This document shows, in pieces, positions 1 to 5,402 of a stretch of 5,402 nt of DNA. Each line of letters opens with the position of its first letter. The first letter of the stretch is position 1. The notes below the pieces were generated by a model. It ran no database searches. It worked only from the letters and a program-made list of their open reading frames with translations, and was not told the origin of the DNA. The translations under genes were made by a program, and so were the position numbers. The DNA is from Vibrio madracius (GTDB taxonomy: Bacteria; Pseudomonadota; Gammaproteobacteria; Enterobacterales; Vibrionaceae), in contig ASHK01000309.1 in assembly GCA_000695745.1 (NCBI GenBank), positions 1-5,402 on the forward strand. Reading direction: 5' to 3'.

Positions 1-657
1 CCCATGACCGCTGATTTGGATACTTTTTCAATCTCATTCAACAGACGATCTTCTTGGCTGCGAGAGAAGGGCAAAATATGACGGATCGCAGCGATGATTT
101 TGTCGTGATCTCGTAATAGGAAGAATAAAACAAACAGCATCAAGAAAAAAGTTCATAAGGAAGTTCGTCGCATCACCAAGAATTTTAGCGCTGGTTGCCA
201 CTAGATTTGAACCTAATGAAGTGGCGAACTCAGCCGCTTTCTGAGCAATATTCTGAGCGTTAATAGCATCGAATGGGAGATAGTTATTGATAAACTTTAG
301 GGCGGTTTTCACCCAAGGATGAGCAATGACTTCTTGGATACCACCACCAGTCACCCACTGATACAAGTTTTGCGAAAACACAGATCCTTGCTGCATGATA
401 GCGCTAAACACTAAAAGTAGCGGCATCACAATAATAAACGTCAGCACAATACACGACAGCAAAGCGACGATGTTTTTATGGTTTGGTAGTTTATTCTCGA
501 TCCATTCGTGGATGGGGAACATCAATAACGATAGGATGAACGCCATCACAATGGAATTCATATACGGTTCGACTAATAAAAAGCAAGCAAACGCTGCAAA
601 CAGTAGGGCGAGGATCAATACCCAGTGACTGGCAGTTACATTCATTTTATTTTTCAC
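1..657 (-). CDS. AI-2E/PerM-family transporter, N-terminal part, frameshifted as read, cut by window edge
   Basis: Inner-membrane protein of the AI-2E transporter family (PerM/YdiK/TqsA-like; formerly UPF0118). Family members are putative exporters; the substrate cannot be told here. Hydrophobic segments lie near residues 13-29, 34-50 and 63-88, followed by a soluble stretch with the motif HPWVKTALKF and another membrane segment from about 165. The GTG start at 657 is preferred over the ATG at 645 because AAGGA lies about 7 bases before it, while the ATG has no Shine-Dalgarno. The frame breaks near residue 170 at the A6 run 145-150 (T6 on the coding strand). Read literally, it drifts into an unrelated tail and stops at 34-36. 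Removing one base gives the typical continuation MLFVLFFLLRDHDKIIAAIR, open to the window edge. Family call is firm; function is not. Confidence 0.85.
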
Positions 658-814
658 AACGTTTCCTTAAGCTTCTCTGGGAAGGGGCAATGACTTTCTG
701 ACAAACGCCTACAGACGAGGCATTCTTACTTAGTTATAGTGGTCATATAATGGACGCAAAATGTTGAACGATCAACGTTAATTGCTTTGCATTCACTGGC
801 TATATGGAGGGGAT
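658..814. promoter_or_regulatory. Divergent intergenic region with a sigma70-like promoter for the small plus-strand gene
   Basis: This separates the minus-strand transporter from the plus-strand small gene. On the plus strand a perfect -10 TATAAT (746-751) lies 17 bases after a weak -35 TTCTTA (723-728), which would start transcription near 758 and leave a leader of about 57 bases. Downstream is a small inverted repeat, GTTGA-ACGA-TCAAC (763-776), of unknown meaning. On the minus strand only weak promoter candidates are visible for the transporter, for example a -10 TATAAC reading leftward from about 738. The plus-strand -10 is convincing; the rest is tentative. Confidence 0.5.
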
Positions 815-937
815 ATGGGGTGTTGTAATGATGACAAGAAGTGTCAATCAAATAAGCGTAAAAAGCGCGCTATTCCTTGGTTTTCTCTGACTATTGGGGT
901 TTTGCTCATTCTTGCTATATTTCACTGGCAGGCATAA
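815..937 (+). CDS. Small single-pass membrane protein (40 aa) with MGCC start
   Basis: A 40-residue ORF starting at ATG 815, with a strong Shine-Dalgarno GGAGG (806-810) four bases upstream and a TATAAT promoter element further up. The protein has three parts: a polar N-terminus with three cysteines (C3, C4, C10) and acidic/lysine residues (MGCCNDDKKC), a basic patch KRKKR at 14-18, and a hydrophobic helix at about 20-36 ending in HWQA. The positive-inside rule suggests the N-terminus in the cytoplasm and a very short tail outside. There is no signal peptidase or lipobox site. It converges on hemL; its TAA (935-937) lies in the A-run that serves as the U-tract of hemL's terminator on the other strand. 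I do not recognise a characterised family. Good start signals and sensible composition argue that it is real, but its function is unknown. Confidence 0.65.
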   Translation: MGCCNDDKKCQSNKRKKRAIPWFSLTIGVLLILAIFHWQA

Positions 938-957
938 AAAGGCTGATTAATCAGCCC
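931..957 (-). terminator. Intrinsic terminator of hemL
   Basis: GGCTGATTAATCAGCC (941-956) is a perfect 16-base palindrome. On the minus strand it is followed directly by TTTTT (the A-run 936-940), and flanking AAG/TTT pairs can lengthen the stem, giving a typical hairpin plus U-tract 25 bases after the hemL stop. On the plus strand the hairpin is followed only by CTTAAG, so it should act mainly on hemL. Confidence 0.85.
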
Positions 958-981
958 TTAAGCGTGAACGCTGAGTTTGTA

Positions 982-2275
982 TTATGCTTCTTTAGCAATA
1001 ATCGCGAAACAACGATCCGCTGCTTCTAGCGTCGCTTCAATTTCTTTAGAGCCGTGAGCTAACGAAGTGAAGCTCGCTTCAAATGCTGATGGTGCTAGGT
1101 AAACACCGTGGTCTAGCATCAAATGGAAGAAACGTTTGAAACGCTCAACATCGCACTTAGCGACATCTTCATAACAAGTAATGGTGTCTTGCTCGGTAAA
1201 GAAGAAACCAAAACATCCCACCTACTTGGTTTACAACTAGAGGGATGCCGTGTTTGTCAGCCAGTTGCTTAAAGCCGTTAGCTAGCTGCTTAGTTTTGTT
1301 GGCTAGACGCTTCTCGTTACCTTCTTCAGACAGTAGCGTCAAACAAGCGTATCCCGCCGCCATAGCAATAGGGTTGCCCGAGAGCGTACCAGCTTGATAA
1401 ACAGGACCTGTTGGTGCGATGTACTGCATTACTTCTTTACGACCACCAAAAGCACCGACAGGCATACCGCCACCGATGATTTTACCCAGTGTAGTTAGGT
1501 CTGGTTTGATGTTGTAATGTGCCTGTGCGCCGCCTTGAGCAACACGGAACCCCGTCATTACTTCATCAAAAATAAGTAGAGCACCTTCGTCATCACAGAT
1601 CTGACGTAGACCTTCATGGAAGCCTTCAACTGGTGGAATACAGTTCATATTACCGGCAACTGGCTCAACGATAATACACGCGATTTCGCCTTTGTTAGCT
1701 TCAAATAATGCTTTAACAGAGTCCAAATCATTGAAACGCGCAGTCAGCGTGTACTTAGCAAAATCAGCAGGTACACCAGGAGAGCTTGGTTGACCAAGTG
1801 TCAAAGCACCTGAACCCGCTTTCACTAATAGACTATCGGCATGACCGTGGTAGCAACCTTCGAATTTCAGAATCTTGTCACGACCAGTGTAGCCACGTGC
1901 TAGACGAATCGCACTCATGGTGGCTTCTGTACCAGAACTCACCATACGCAGTTGTTCCATTGATGGGACCAACTTGCGAACTAATTCCGCCATGTTGATT
2001 TCCATTTCTGTTGGTGCGCCAAAACTCAATCCACGTTGCGCTGCATCAATTACTGCATCACGAATTACCGCGTGGTTATGGCCCAGAATCATAGGACCCC
2101 ATGAACCTACATAATCGATGTACGCTTTACCATCAGCATCAAAAATCAATGGACCATCGGCACGTTCGATAAAAATAGGTGAACCACCTACGCCGTTGAA
2201 GGCACGAACCGGAGAATTAACACCGCCCGGGATGGTCTGTTGCGCTTTTTCATACAGCTCTGCTGATTTGGTCAT
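982..2275 (-). CDS. hemL: Glutamate-1-semialdehyde 2,1-aminomutase, frameshifted as read
   Basis: PLP enzyme that converts glutamate-1-semialdehyde to 5-aminolevulinate, the last step of the C5 route into haem synthesis; cytoplasmic. The ATG at 2275 gives the family start [21 protein letters not shown] and has AGAGGA about eight bases upstream. A longer ORF reading back to 2356 adds 27 unrelated residues and is rejected. Visible motifs are SSGTEA (113-118), FDEVMTGFR (236-244) and the PLP lysine K265 in LGKIIGGG, the same number as in E. coli HemL. The frame breaks after GGMF (residue 355) at an A-run, 1210-1213: one extra base diverts it to a false ending. Removing that base joins [20 protein letters not shown] and restores a 430-residue protein, the usual length, stopping at 982. 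If the shift were real, the last 75 residues would be lost. Confidence 0.95.
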
Positions 2276-2364
2276 GGAAAATTCCTCTTTGCTTGTTCGG
2301 ACCAAGTTGAGCAGCATTGTACATCTCCGCACAGATTCTAGTAGTGTTTTGAGCACATTTTCGT

Positions 2365-2398
2365 AAATTAGCGCTGGAATACGCTGTAAAGCTAATTT
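2365..2398. repeat. Inverted repeat, 8-base arms, possible operator
   Basis: AAATTAGC (2365-2372) and GCTAATTT (2391-2398) are perfect reverse complements with an 18-base spacer. The spacer also holds two copies of CGCTG ten bases apart (2372-2376 and 2382-2386). The repeat sits just upstream of the erpA -35 and on the upstream side of hemL, so it could bind a regulator of either. The arms are A/T-rich and chance is possible. Confidence 0.35.
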
Positions 2399-2409
2399 GC
2401 TTTTGCGTA

Positions 2410-2434
2410 ATACTTGAACGAAGAAGTCAGGTAT
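2410..2434 (+). promoter_or_regulatory. Candidate type 1 IscR binding site over the erpA promoter
   Basis: The 25 bases fit the E. coli type 1 IscR consensus (recalled as ATASYY, then GACTRWWWYAGTC, then RRSTAT) at 21 of 25 positions. The outer arms ATACTT and AGGTAT match completely; mismatches are at positions 9, 10, 14 and 15. The site covers the -35 box and most of the spacer of the erpA promoter, which suits repression by [2Fe-2S]-IscR when clusters are plentiful. E. coli erpA is a known type 1 IscR target, so place and gene both agree. No binding is shown here. Confidence 0.75.
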
Positions 2435-2442
2435 TAGATAAT
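2414..2442 (+). promoter_or_regulatory. Sigma70 promoter of erpA
   Basis: -35 TTGAAC (2414-2419) and -10 GATAAT (2437-2442) are separated by exactly 17 bases, each close to consensus. Transcription would start near 2449 and leave a leader of about 130 bases before the GTG start of erpA. It is the best promoter between the two genes and is overlapped by the IscR-type site. Confidence 0.7.
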
Positions 2443-2473
2443 CTGGTGCAATAACTTTAAAAATAATATGCGA

Positions 2474-2503
2474 GGTCTAGTGAGTAGCTGGACCATCATT
2501 TTT
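2474..2503 (+). promoter_or_regulatory. Hairpin in the erpA 5' leader
   Basis: GGTCTAG (2474-2480) pairs with CTGGACC (2488-2494) through seven pairs, one of them G-U, around a 7-base loop. ATCATTTTT follows, so the shape resembles a weak intrinsic terminator or attenuator inside the leader. The T-run begins four bases after the stem, which weakens that reading. It may instead shape the leader for translational or small-RNA control. Confidence 0.35.
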
Positions 2504-2578
2504 CGTCGCAGGGGATATCTGCCCATCATTCAGTTGTGGTAGGGTGTTATTTGCGATTGAGTAGCAAGAGAGGTTCCC

Positions 2579-2920
2579 GTGAGTGATGTAGCTATTCCAT
2601 TAGATTTTTCAGATGCCGCGGCGACGCGTGTACAGACCCTAATTGCAGAAGAAGAAAATCCACAGCTTAAGCTTCGTGTTTATATCACTGGTGGCGGTTG
2701 TAGTGGTTTCCAATATGGTTTCACCTTTGATGAGAATGTAAACGAAGGTGACACGACTATTGAGAAATGCGGTGTGACTTTAGTTGTTGACCCAATGAGC
2801 CTGCAATATTTAGTTGGCGGTGTGGTTGATTACACTGAAGGACTCGAAGGTTCTCGTTTCTTCGTCAATAACCCGAATGCAACCACTACGTGTGGTTGTG
2901 GTGCATCCTTCAGCGTATAG
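2579..2920 (+). CDS. erpA: Iron-sulfur cluster insertion protein ErpA
   Basis: A-type Fe-S carrier that receives clusters from the assembly scaffold and passes them to cytoplasmic apoproteins; in E. coli it is needed for isoprenoid synthesis through IspG and IspH. The intact 113-residue protein is of normal length and has the three conserved cluster cysteines: C41 in GGGCSGF, and C105 and C107 in the TCGCG motif near the C-terminus. An additional cysteine, C64, is not part of the usual set. The start is GTG 2579, with GAGAGG (2568-2573) five bases upstream; it yields the family beginning [12 protein letters not shown]. It stands alone, with its own promoter, IscR-type site and terminator, divergent from hemL. 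It is the only full-length large gene in the window without a frameshift. Confidence 0.97.
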   Translation: MSDVAIPLDFSDAAATRVQTLIAEEENPQLKLRVYITGGGCSGFQYGFTFDENVNEGDTTIEKCGVTLVVDPMSLQYLVGGVVDYTEGLEGSRFFVNNPNATTTCGCGASFSV

Positions 2921-2925
2921 TGTTT

Positions 2926-2955
2926 AAAAAGGCGAACCATGAGTTCGCCTTTTTT
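2926..2955 (+). terminator. Intrinsic terminator of erpA
   Basis: GGCGAAC (2931-2937) and GTTCGCC (2943-2949) form a perfect 7-base stem with loop CATGA, followed by TTTTTT (2950-2955). The preceding A-run (2926-2930) can lengthen the stem by pairing with the T-run. It begins five bases after the erpA stop and separates erpA from the RND operon. Confidence 0.93.
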
Positions 2956-3030
2956 GATTCCAGTTTTGAACACAGTCAAAAATGACCTTCCCAAAGTAGA
3001 TTAGGAGAGAAGTTTAGTTGTCTATTTTTC

Positions 3031-3055
3031 TAGGCTGACTAAAGTAGTCTAGTTA
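3031..3055 (+). promoter_or_regulatory. Palindrome resembling the core of a type 1 IscR site, upstream of the RND operon
   Basis: GACTA-AAG-TAGTC (3037-3049) is a perfect interrupted palindrome. It fits the 13-base core of the recalled type 1 IscR consensus at 12 positions, and the whole 25-base window fits at 18, with the outermost bases on both sides failing. A weak promoter, TTGTCT (3018-3023) and TAAAGT (3040-3045) with a 16-base spacer, would overlap it. It may equally be a site for another dimeric regulator. Confidence 0.35.
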
Positions 3056-3057
3056 CT

Positions 3058-3085
3058 GCATTAAACAGAGGATGTCGTTTAATGC
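3058..3085 (+). repeat. Perfect 9-base inverted repeat upstream of the RND adaptor, candidate operator
   Basis: GCATTAAAC (3058-3066) and GTTTAATGC (3077-3085) are exact reverse complements around a 10-base spacer. The half-site centres are 19 bases apart, near two helical turns, as expected for a dimeric repressor or activator. It lies about 90 bases before the adaptor start and just upstream of TAATAAT (3094-3100), a possible -10. If transcription starts further left, it would form an RNA hairpin in the leader instead. Confidence 0.5.
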
Positions 3086-3111
3086 TTGATTGCTAATAAT
3101 TTTTAGACCTA

Positions 3112-3127
3112 GTTGCCCGAGAGCAAC
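3112..3127 (+). repeat. Short inverted repeat in the adaptor leader
   Basis: GTTGC (3112-3116) and GCAAC (3123-3127) could form a 5-base hairpin with a 6-base loop about 45 bases before the adaptor start. It is short and may be chance. Confidence 0.2.
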
Positions 3128-3172
3128 GTATCTAACCGTTAGCATCAAAAACACAATTATAAGGAAATGATT

Positions 3173-4286
3173 ATGCCAATCAGTCAATCTGGCAGCTTTT
3201 TTCGAAACGTCCTTGGCTTATTTCTTTGCTCTGTATCGTCATACTTAGTGTTTGGTTAGGCTTAGGCGTGTTAAAAGCTGAAGAACCCCAGCCCTCTGCA
3301 CCGTCCGACACTGCTGCGCCTTTAGCTCGCGTGGTGTTTCAAACGTTCCATGCTCAAAAAGTTGAGAAGAAAATCGACCTTTATGGCCGAACCGCACCCG
3401 ATCGCACAGCGAAACTCGGGGCTGAAATCGCCGGTAAGATCATTAAGCTGAATGTACGAAAAGGCGATTCTGTTAAAGCGGGTCAATCTATTGCTCAGAT
3501 TGACCTTGGGGATTTACAGATCCGCTTAGAGCGCGCTCAAGCAATGCTGAATGTGAGACAGCAGGAATTCAATGCATCCAAATCCCTCAAGAGTAAAGGC
3601 TTCAAGGTGAAGTAGCTTACTCAACCGCTGCCGCCAACTTAACCGAAGCAAAAGCGATGGTGAGCGCTGCGAAATTGGCACTGCGCAACACATCAGTCAA
3701 AGCACCGTTTAGCGGCATTGTTGACCATTTATACATTGAGTTGGGTGACTTTGTCTCGGTTGGTGATCCGGTAGCAACGTTGATTGATCTTGATACCTTG
3801 ATCATCGAAGCGGACGTCAGTGAGAGACACATTCAGCAATTGGTGGCCAGTCAGCCATCACAAATCCGTTTTATAAGCGGTGATGAAGTAACAGGGAAAT
3901 TGCGCTACATCTCAAGAGTCTCTTCAGAGTCGACGAATACTTTTCCGATAGAAATTGAAGTGCCGAATCCTAACCAGCGAATTCCCGCTGGAGTCAGTGC
4001 TGAGGTTGAACTGGCGTTAGATGAGCAGTTGGCGATCAAGATTACCCCCGCAATGCTGGCGCTAGATGAAAGTGGCAATTTAGGCGTGAAAACGCTTCAG
4101 GAAAATCGCGTCGCCTTCATACCCATTAAACTTGTTAAAGCCGAGCAAGACGGCGTTTGGTTGACCGGATTAGGTGAGCAAGTGGACATTATTGTACTGG
4201 GACAAGGTTTTGTTCGTGATGGCGACAACGTGGACGCTATCAGCGTTGATCAAGCCAATCAGATCGCCCAGCAGCAAGATCAATAA
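3173..4286 (+). CDS. RND efflux periplasmic adaptor (membrane fusion protein), two frameshifts as read
   Basis: Adaptor of a tripartite RND exporter, linking the inner-membrane pump to a TolC-type channel across the periplasm. With two single-base repairs it is 371 residues, normal for the family. Domains: membrane anchor about 14-33; first lipoyl half 83-111; helical hairpin about 112-172; second lipoyl half 174-208 (SVKAPFSGIVDHLYIELGDF); beta-barrel and membrane-proximal parts after that. The cysteine at 21 is not in a lipobox. ATG 3173 has AAGGA (3161-3165) seven bases upstream. First break: the T6 run 3197-3202 seems one T short; adding it joins MPISQSGSFF to SKRPWLISLL. Second break: near 3601-3604 one base is missing (GFK for GFQGEVAYS), giving a false stop at 3613-3615. 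The pump gene follows after nine bases. Confidence 0.9.
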
Positions 4287-4290
4287 GGAG
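4285..4290 (+). promoter_or_regulatory. Ribosome binding site of the RND pump gene
   Basis: AAGGAG overlaps the adaptor's TAA stop and lies five bases before ATG 4296. This spacing supports one polycistronic message and fixes the start of the pump gene. Confidence 0.85.
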
Positions 4291-4295
4291 CCATC

Positions 4296-5402
4296 ATGTT
4301 TGCATTAATCGATGCGGCGCTGTCTCGCTCCAGAACAATGTTGAGTTTATTGGTTTTGATTTTGATTGCCGGTATTGCAACTTATAACTCAATACCGAAA
4401 GAATCGAGCCCAGACATTACCATTCCCATTATTTATGTTTCTGTTACCCATCAAGGTATATCGCCGAGTGACAGTGAAAGACTGTTAGTTCGTCCTCTTG
4501 AAAAAGAGATGCGCTCCATAGAAGGAGTGAAAGAGATGACGGCAACCGCTTCTGAAGGTCATGGCTCGGTGACGTTGGAGTTCAATGTCGGGGTTGATTT
4601 AGCAAAAGCCATGGCTGATGTAAGAGACGCCGTCGACTTAGCAAAACCTAAACTACCTGATGGCAGTGATGAGCCAACGGTGAATGAGGTGACGTTAGCA
4701 TCTGAGCAGCCCGTCTTATCTGTTGTGCTTTACGGGACGGTTCCTGAACGCACCATTGTCCAACTTGCTCGTCAATTGCGCGATAAGCTGGAAAGCTATC
4801 GTCAAATCCTTGAAGTAGACATTGCTGGTGATCGTGAAGACATCGTTGAAATTGTTGTCGATCCATTATTGATGGAGAGTTATGGATTGGATCAGGGTGA
4901 TATCTACAATTTGATAGCACTCAATAACAAGGTGGTGGCAGCGGGTTTTGTTGATACCGGGTATGGCCGTTTCTCCGTTAAGGTCCCGTCGGTATTTGAT
5001 AGCTTGAAAGATGTCTTAGAGTTACCAGTGAAAGTTGATGGCAAACAAGTCATTACTTTTGGCGATGTAGCGACTGTGCGTCGTGCATTCAGAGATCCTG
5101 ACAGTTTTGCGCGTTTAGATGGTCGTTCGGCCGTGGTGCTTGATGTGAAAAAGCGTGCCGGTGAGAACATTATTGAAACCGTGGACCTTGTTAAAGAAGT
5201 ATTGCGCCAAGCTCAGATGTTGCCGGAGTGGCCTAACAATCTTCAAGTTAAGTTCACCAAAGACGAATCGAAAGATGTGAAGATCATGCTCAATGACCTT
5301 CAGAATAATATTCTTTCTGCGATTATTCTGGTGGTGATTGTCATCATAGCCATACTAGGCTTTCGTACCGCCTTGCTAGTTGGGGTATCGATTCCAGGCT
5401 CA
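4296..5402 (+). CDS. RND efflux pump inner-membrane permease, N-terminal 369 residues, cut by window edge
   Basis: Proton- or sodium-driven exporter of the AcrB/MdtB-like RND superfamily, which pumps drugs or other amphiphiles through the adaptor and an outer-membrane channel. The frame is open without interruption to the last base, 369 codons of an expected total near 1,000-1,050. It opens FALIDAALSRSRTMLSLLVL with TM1 at about 12-30, then the family signature IPKESSPDITIPIIYVSV and the first periplasmic porter domain (RPLEKEMRSIEGVKEM, LPDGSDEPTVNEV, VVLYG). TM2 begins near 339, followed by FRTALLVGVSIPGS. The charged proton-relay residues of TM4 and TM10 lie outside. It is co-transcribed with the adaptor. 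Vibrios carry several such pumps; this one cannot be assigned to a named vex or vme system from the sequence alone. Confidence 0.93.
   Translation, partial: MFALIDAALSRSRTMLSLLVLILIAGIATYNSIPKESSPDITIPIIYVSVTHQGISPSDSERLLVRPLEKEMRSIEGVKEMTATASEGHGSVTLEFNVGVDLAKAMADVRDAVDLAKPKLPDGSDEPTVNEVTLASEQPVLSVVLYGTVPERTIVQLARQLRDKLESYRQILEVDIAGDREDIVEIVVDPLLMESYGLDQGDIYNLIALNNKVVAAGFVDTGYGRFSVKVPSVFDSLKDVLELPVKVDGKQVITFGDVATVRRAFRDPDSFARLDGRSAVVLDVKKRAGENIIETVDLVKEVLRQAQMLPEWPNNLQVKFTKDESKDVKIMLNDLQNNILSAIILVVIVIIAILGFRTALLVGVSIPGS

Larger units (their letters stand above)
2276..2578. promoter_or_regulatory. Divergent hemL/erpA control region
   Basis: This 303-base gene-free stretch lies between divergent hemL and erpA. 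From left to right it holds the hemL ribosome site; weak minus-strand -10 candidates TACAAT (2316-2321) and TAGAAT (2335-2340) without good -35 boxes; a perfect 8-base inverted repeat AAATTAGC/GCTAATTT (2365-2372 and 2391-2398); the erpA promoter with its IscR-type site (2410-2442); and the erpA leader with a hairpin (2474-2494). The hemL promoter is not confidently placed. Confidence 0.6.
2956..3172. promoter_or_regulatory. Upstream region of the RND operon
   Basis: This 217-base gene-free stretch lies between the erpA terminator and the adaptor. It contains several inverted repeats (3037-3049, 3058-3085, 3112-3127) and a short GTCA-AAAA-TGAC (2975-2986). No strong sigma70 promoter is seen; candidates are TTGTCT/TAAAGT (3018-3045) and a lone TAATAAT (3094-3100). 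No divergent regulator gene is present, so control must come from elsewhere. Confidence 0.5.

Noticed and set aside
395..628. Plus-strand ORF opposite the transporter gene
   Set aside because: It is antisense to coding sequence with clear membrane-protein character and has no support of its own.
982..1221. Separate small protein with GTG start
   Set aside because: It is the displaced C-terminal 75 residues of HemL after the frameshift; there is no ribosome site of its own.
2276..2356. N-terminal extension of HemL from 2356
   Set aside because: The 27 extra residues are unlike HemL, and ATG 2275 has a proper ribosome site and the family start.
1786..2366. Plus-strand ORFs opposite hemL
   Set aside because: They are antisense shadows of a well-conserved gene, without ribosome sites or recognisable protein features.
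2468..2542. Possible 24-codon upstream ORF in the erpA leader
   Set aside because: It has an ATG and a stop but no Shine-Dalgarno, and its composition (several Arg and Trp) looks random.
2975..2986. GTCA-AAAA-TGAC short inverted repeat
   Set aside because: Four-base arms are too short to separate from chance.
3226..3228. TTG as the adaptor start
   Set aside because: It would begin inside the hydrophobic anchor and has no ribosome site; ATG 3173 plus a one-base repair is better.
3226..3240. Lipoprotein signal in the adaptor around cysteine 21
   Set aside because: The residues before the cysteine are S-L-L, lacking the small residue required at -1, and the hydrophobic stretch continues past it.
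3617..5170. Minus-strand ORFs opposite the adaptor and pump genes
   Set aside because: The opposite strand encodes clear RND proteins; these are frame shadows with no start signals.
1..5402. CRISPR, transposon, prophage, tRNA/rRNA or defence system
   Set aside because: No repeat arrays, transposase, integrase, RNA-gene signature or toxin/nuclease gene is visible; the gene content is ordinary chromosomal.

Overview
The window looks like chromosomal DNA of a Vibrio or a close relative (Vibrionaceae). HemL and ErpA read like vibrio proteins, base composition is moderate, and hemL lies beside erpA, an order familiar from gammaproteobacteria. The genus call comes from recall of the families, not from a search.

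Layout: 1-657 (minus) is the N-terminal part of an AI-2E/PerM-family membrane protein that runs off the left edge. 658-814 is a divergent promoter region. 815-937 (plus) is a 40-residue membrane protein with an MGCC start, missed by ordinary ORF length cut-offs. It converges on hemL (982-2275, minus), whose intrinsic terminator lies directly after the small gene. 2276-2578 is the divergent control region between hemL and erpA; it holds a good sigma70 promoter for erpA overlapped by a near-consensus type 1 IscR site, then a leader of about 130 nt with a stable hairpin. erpA (2579-2920, plus) is intact and ends in a textbook terminator. 2956-3172 carries two inverted repeats ahead of a two-gene RND efflux operon: a periplasmic adaptor (3173-4286) and the first 369 codons of the inner-membrane pump (4296 to the right edge).

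How the genes relate: hemL makes 5-aminolevulinate for haem and erpA delivers Fe-S clusters, so the centre of the window concerns iron cofactors. The erpA promoter appears wired to the cluster-sensing repressor IscR. The RND pair forms an independent export unit; no outer-membrane channel or dedicated regulator is encoded in the window.

Three of the genes are broken as read, by four single-base frameshifts: one extra base each in perM and hemL, and one missing base at each of two places in the adaptor. Three lie in mononucleotide runs. Each is fully repaired by a one-base correction that restores family-typical protein, and one hits hemL, which is normally needed for growth. Indel sequencing errors are the simplest explanation, with genome decay as the alternative. 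I see no CRISPR, mobile element, RNA gene or clearly new multi-gene system. The most useful leads are the IscR site, the RND upstream palindromes and the MGCC small protein.
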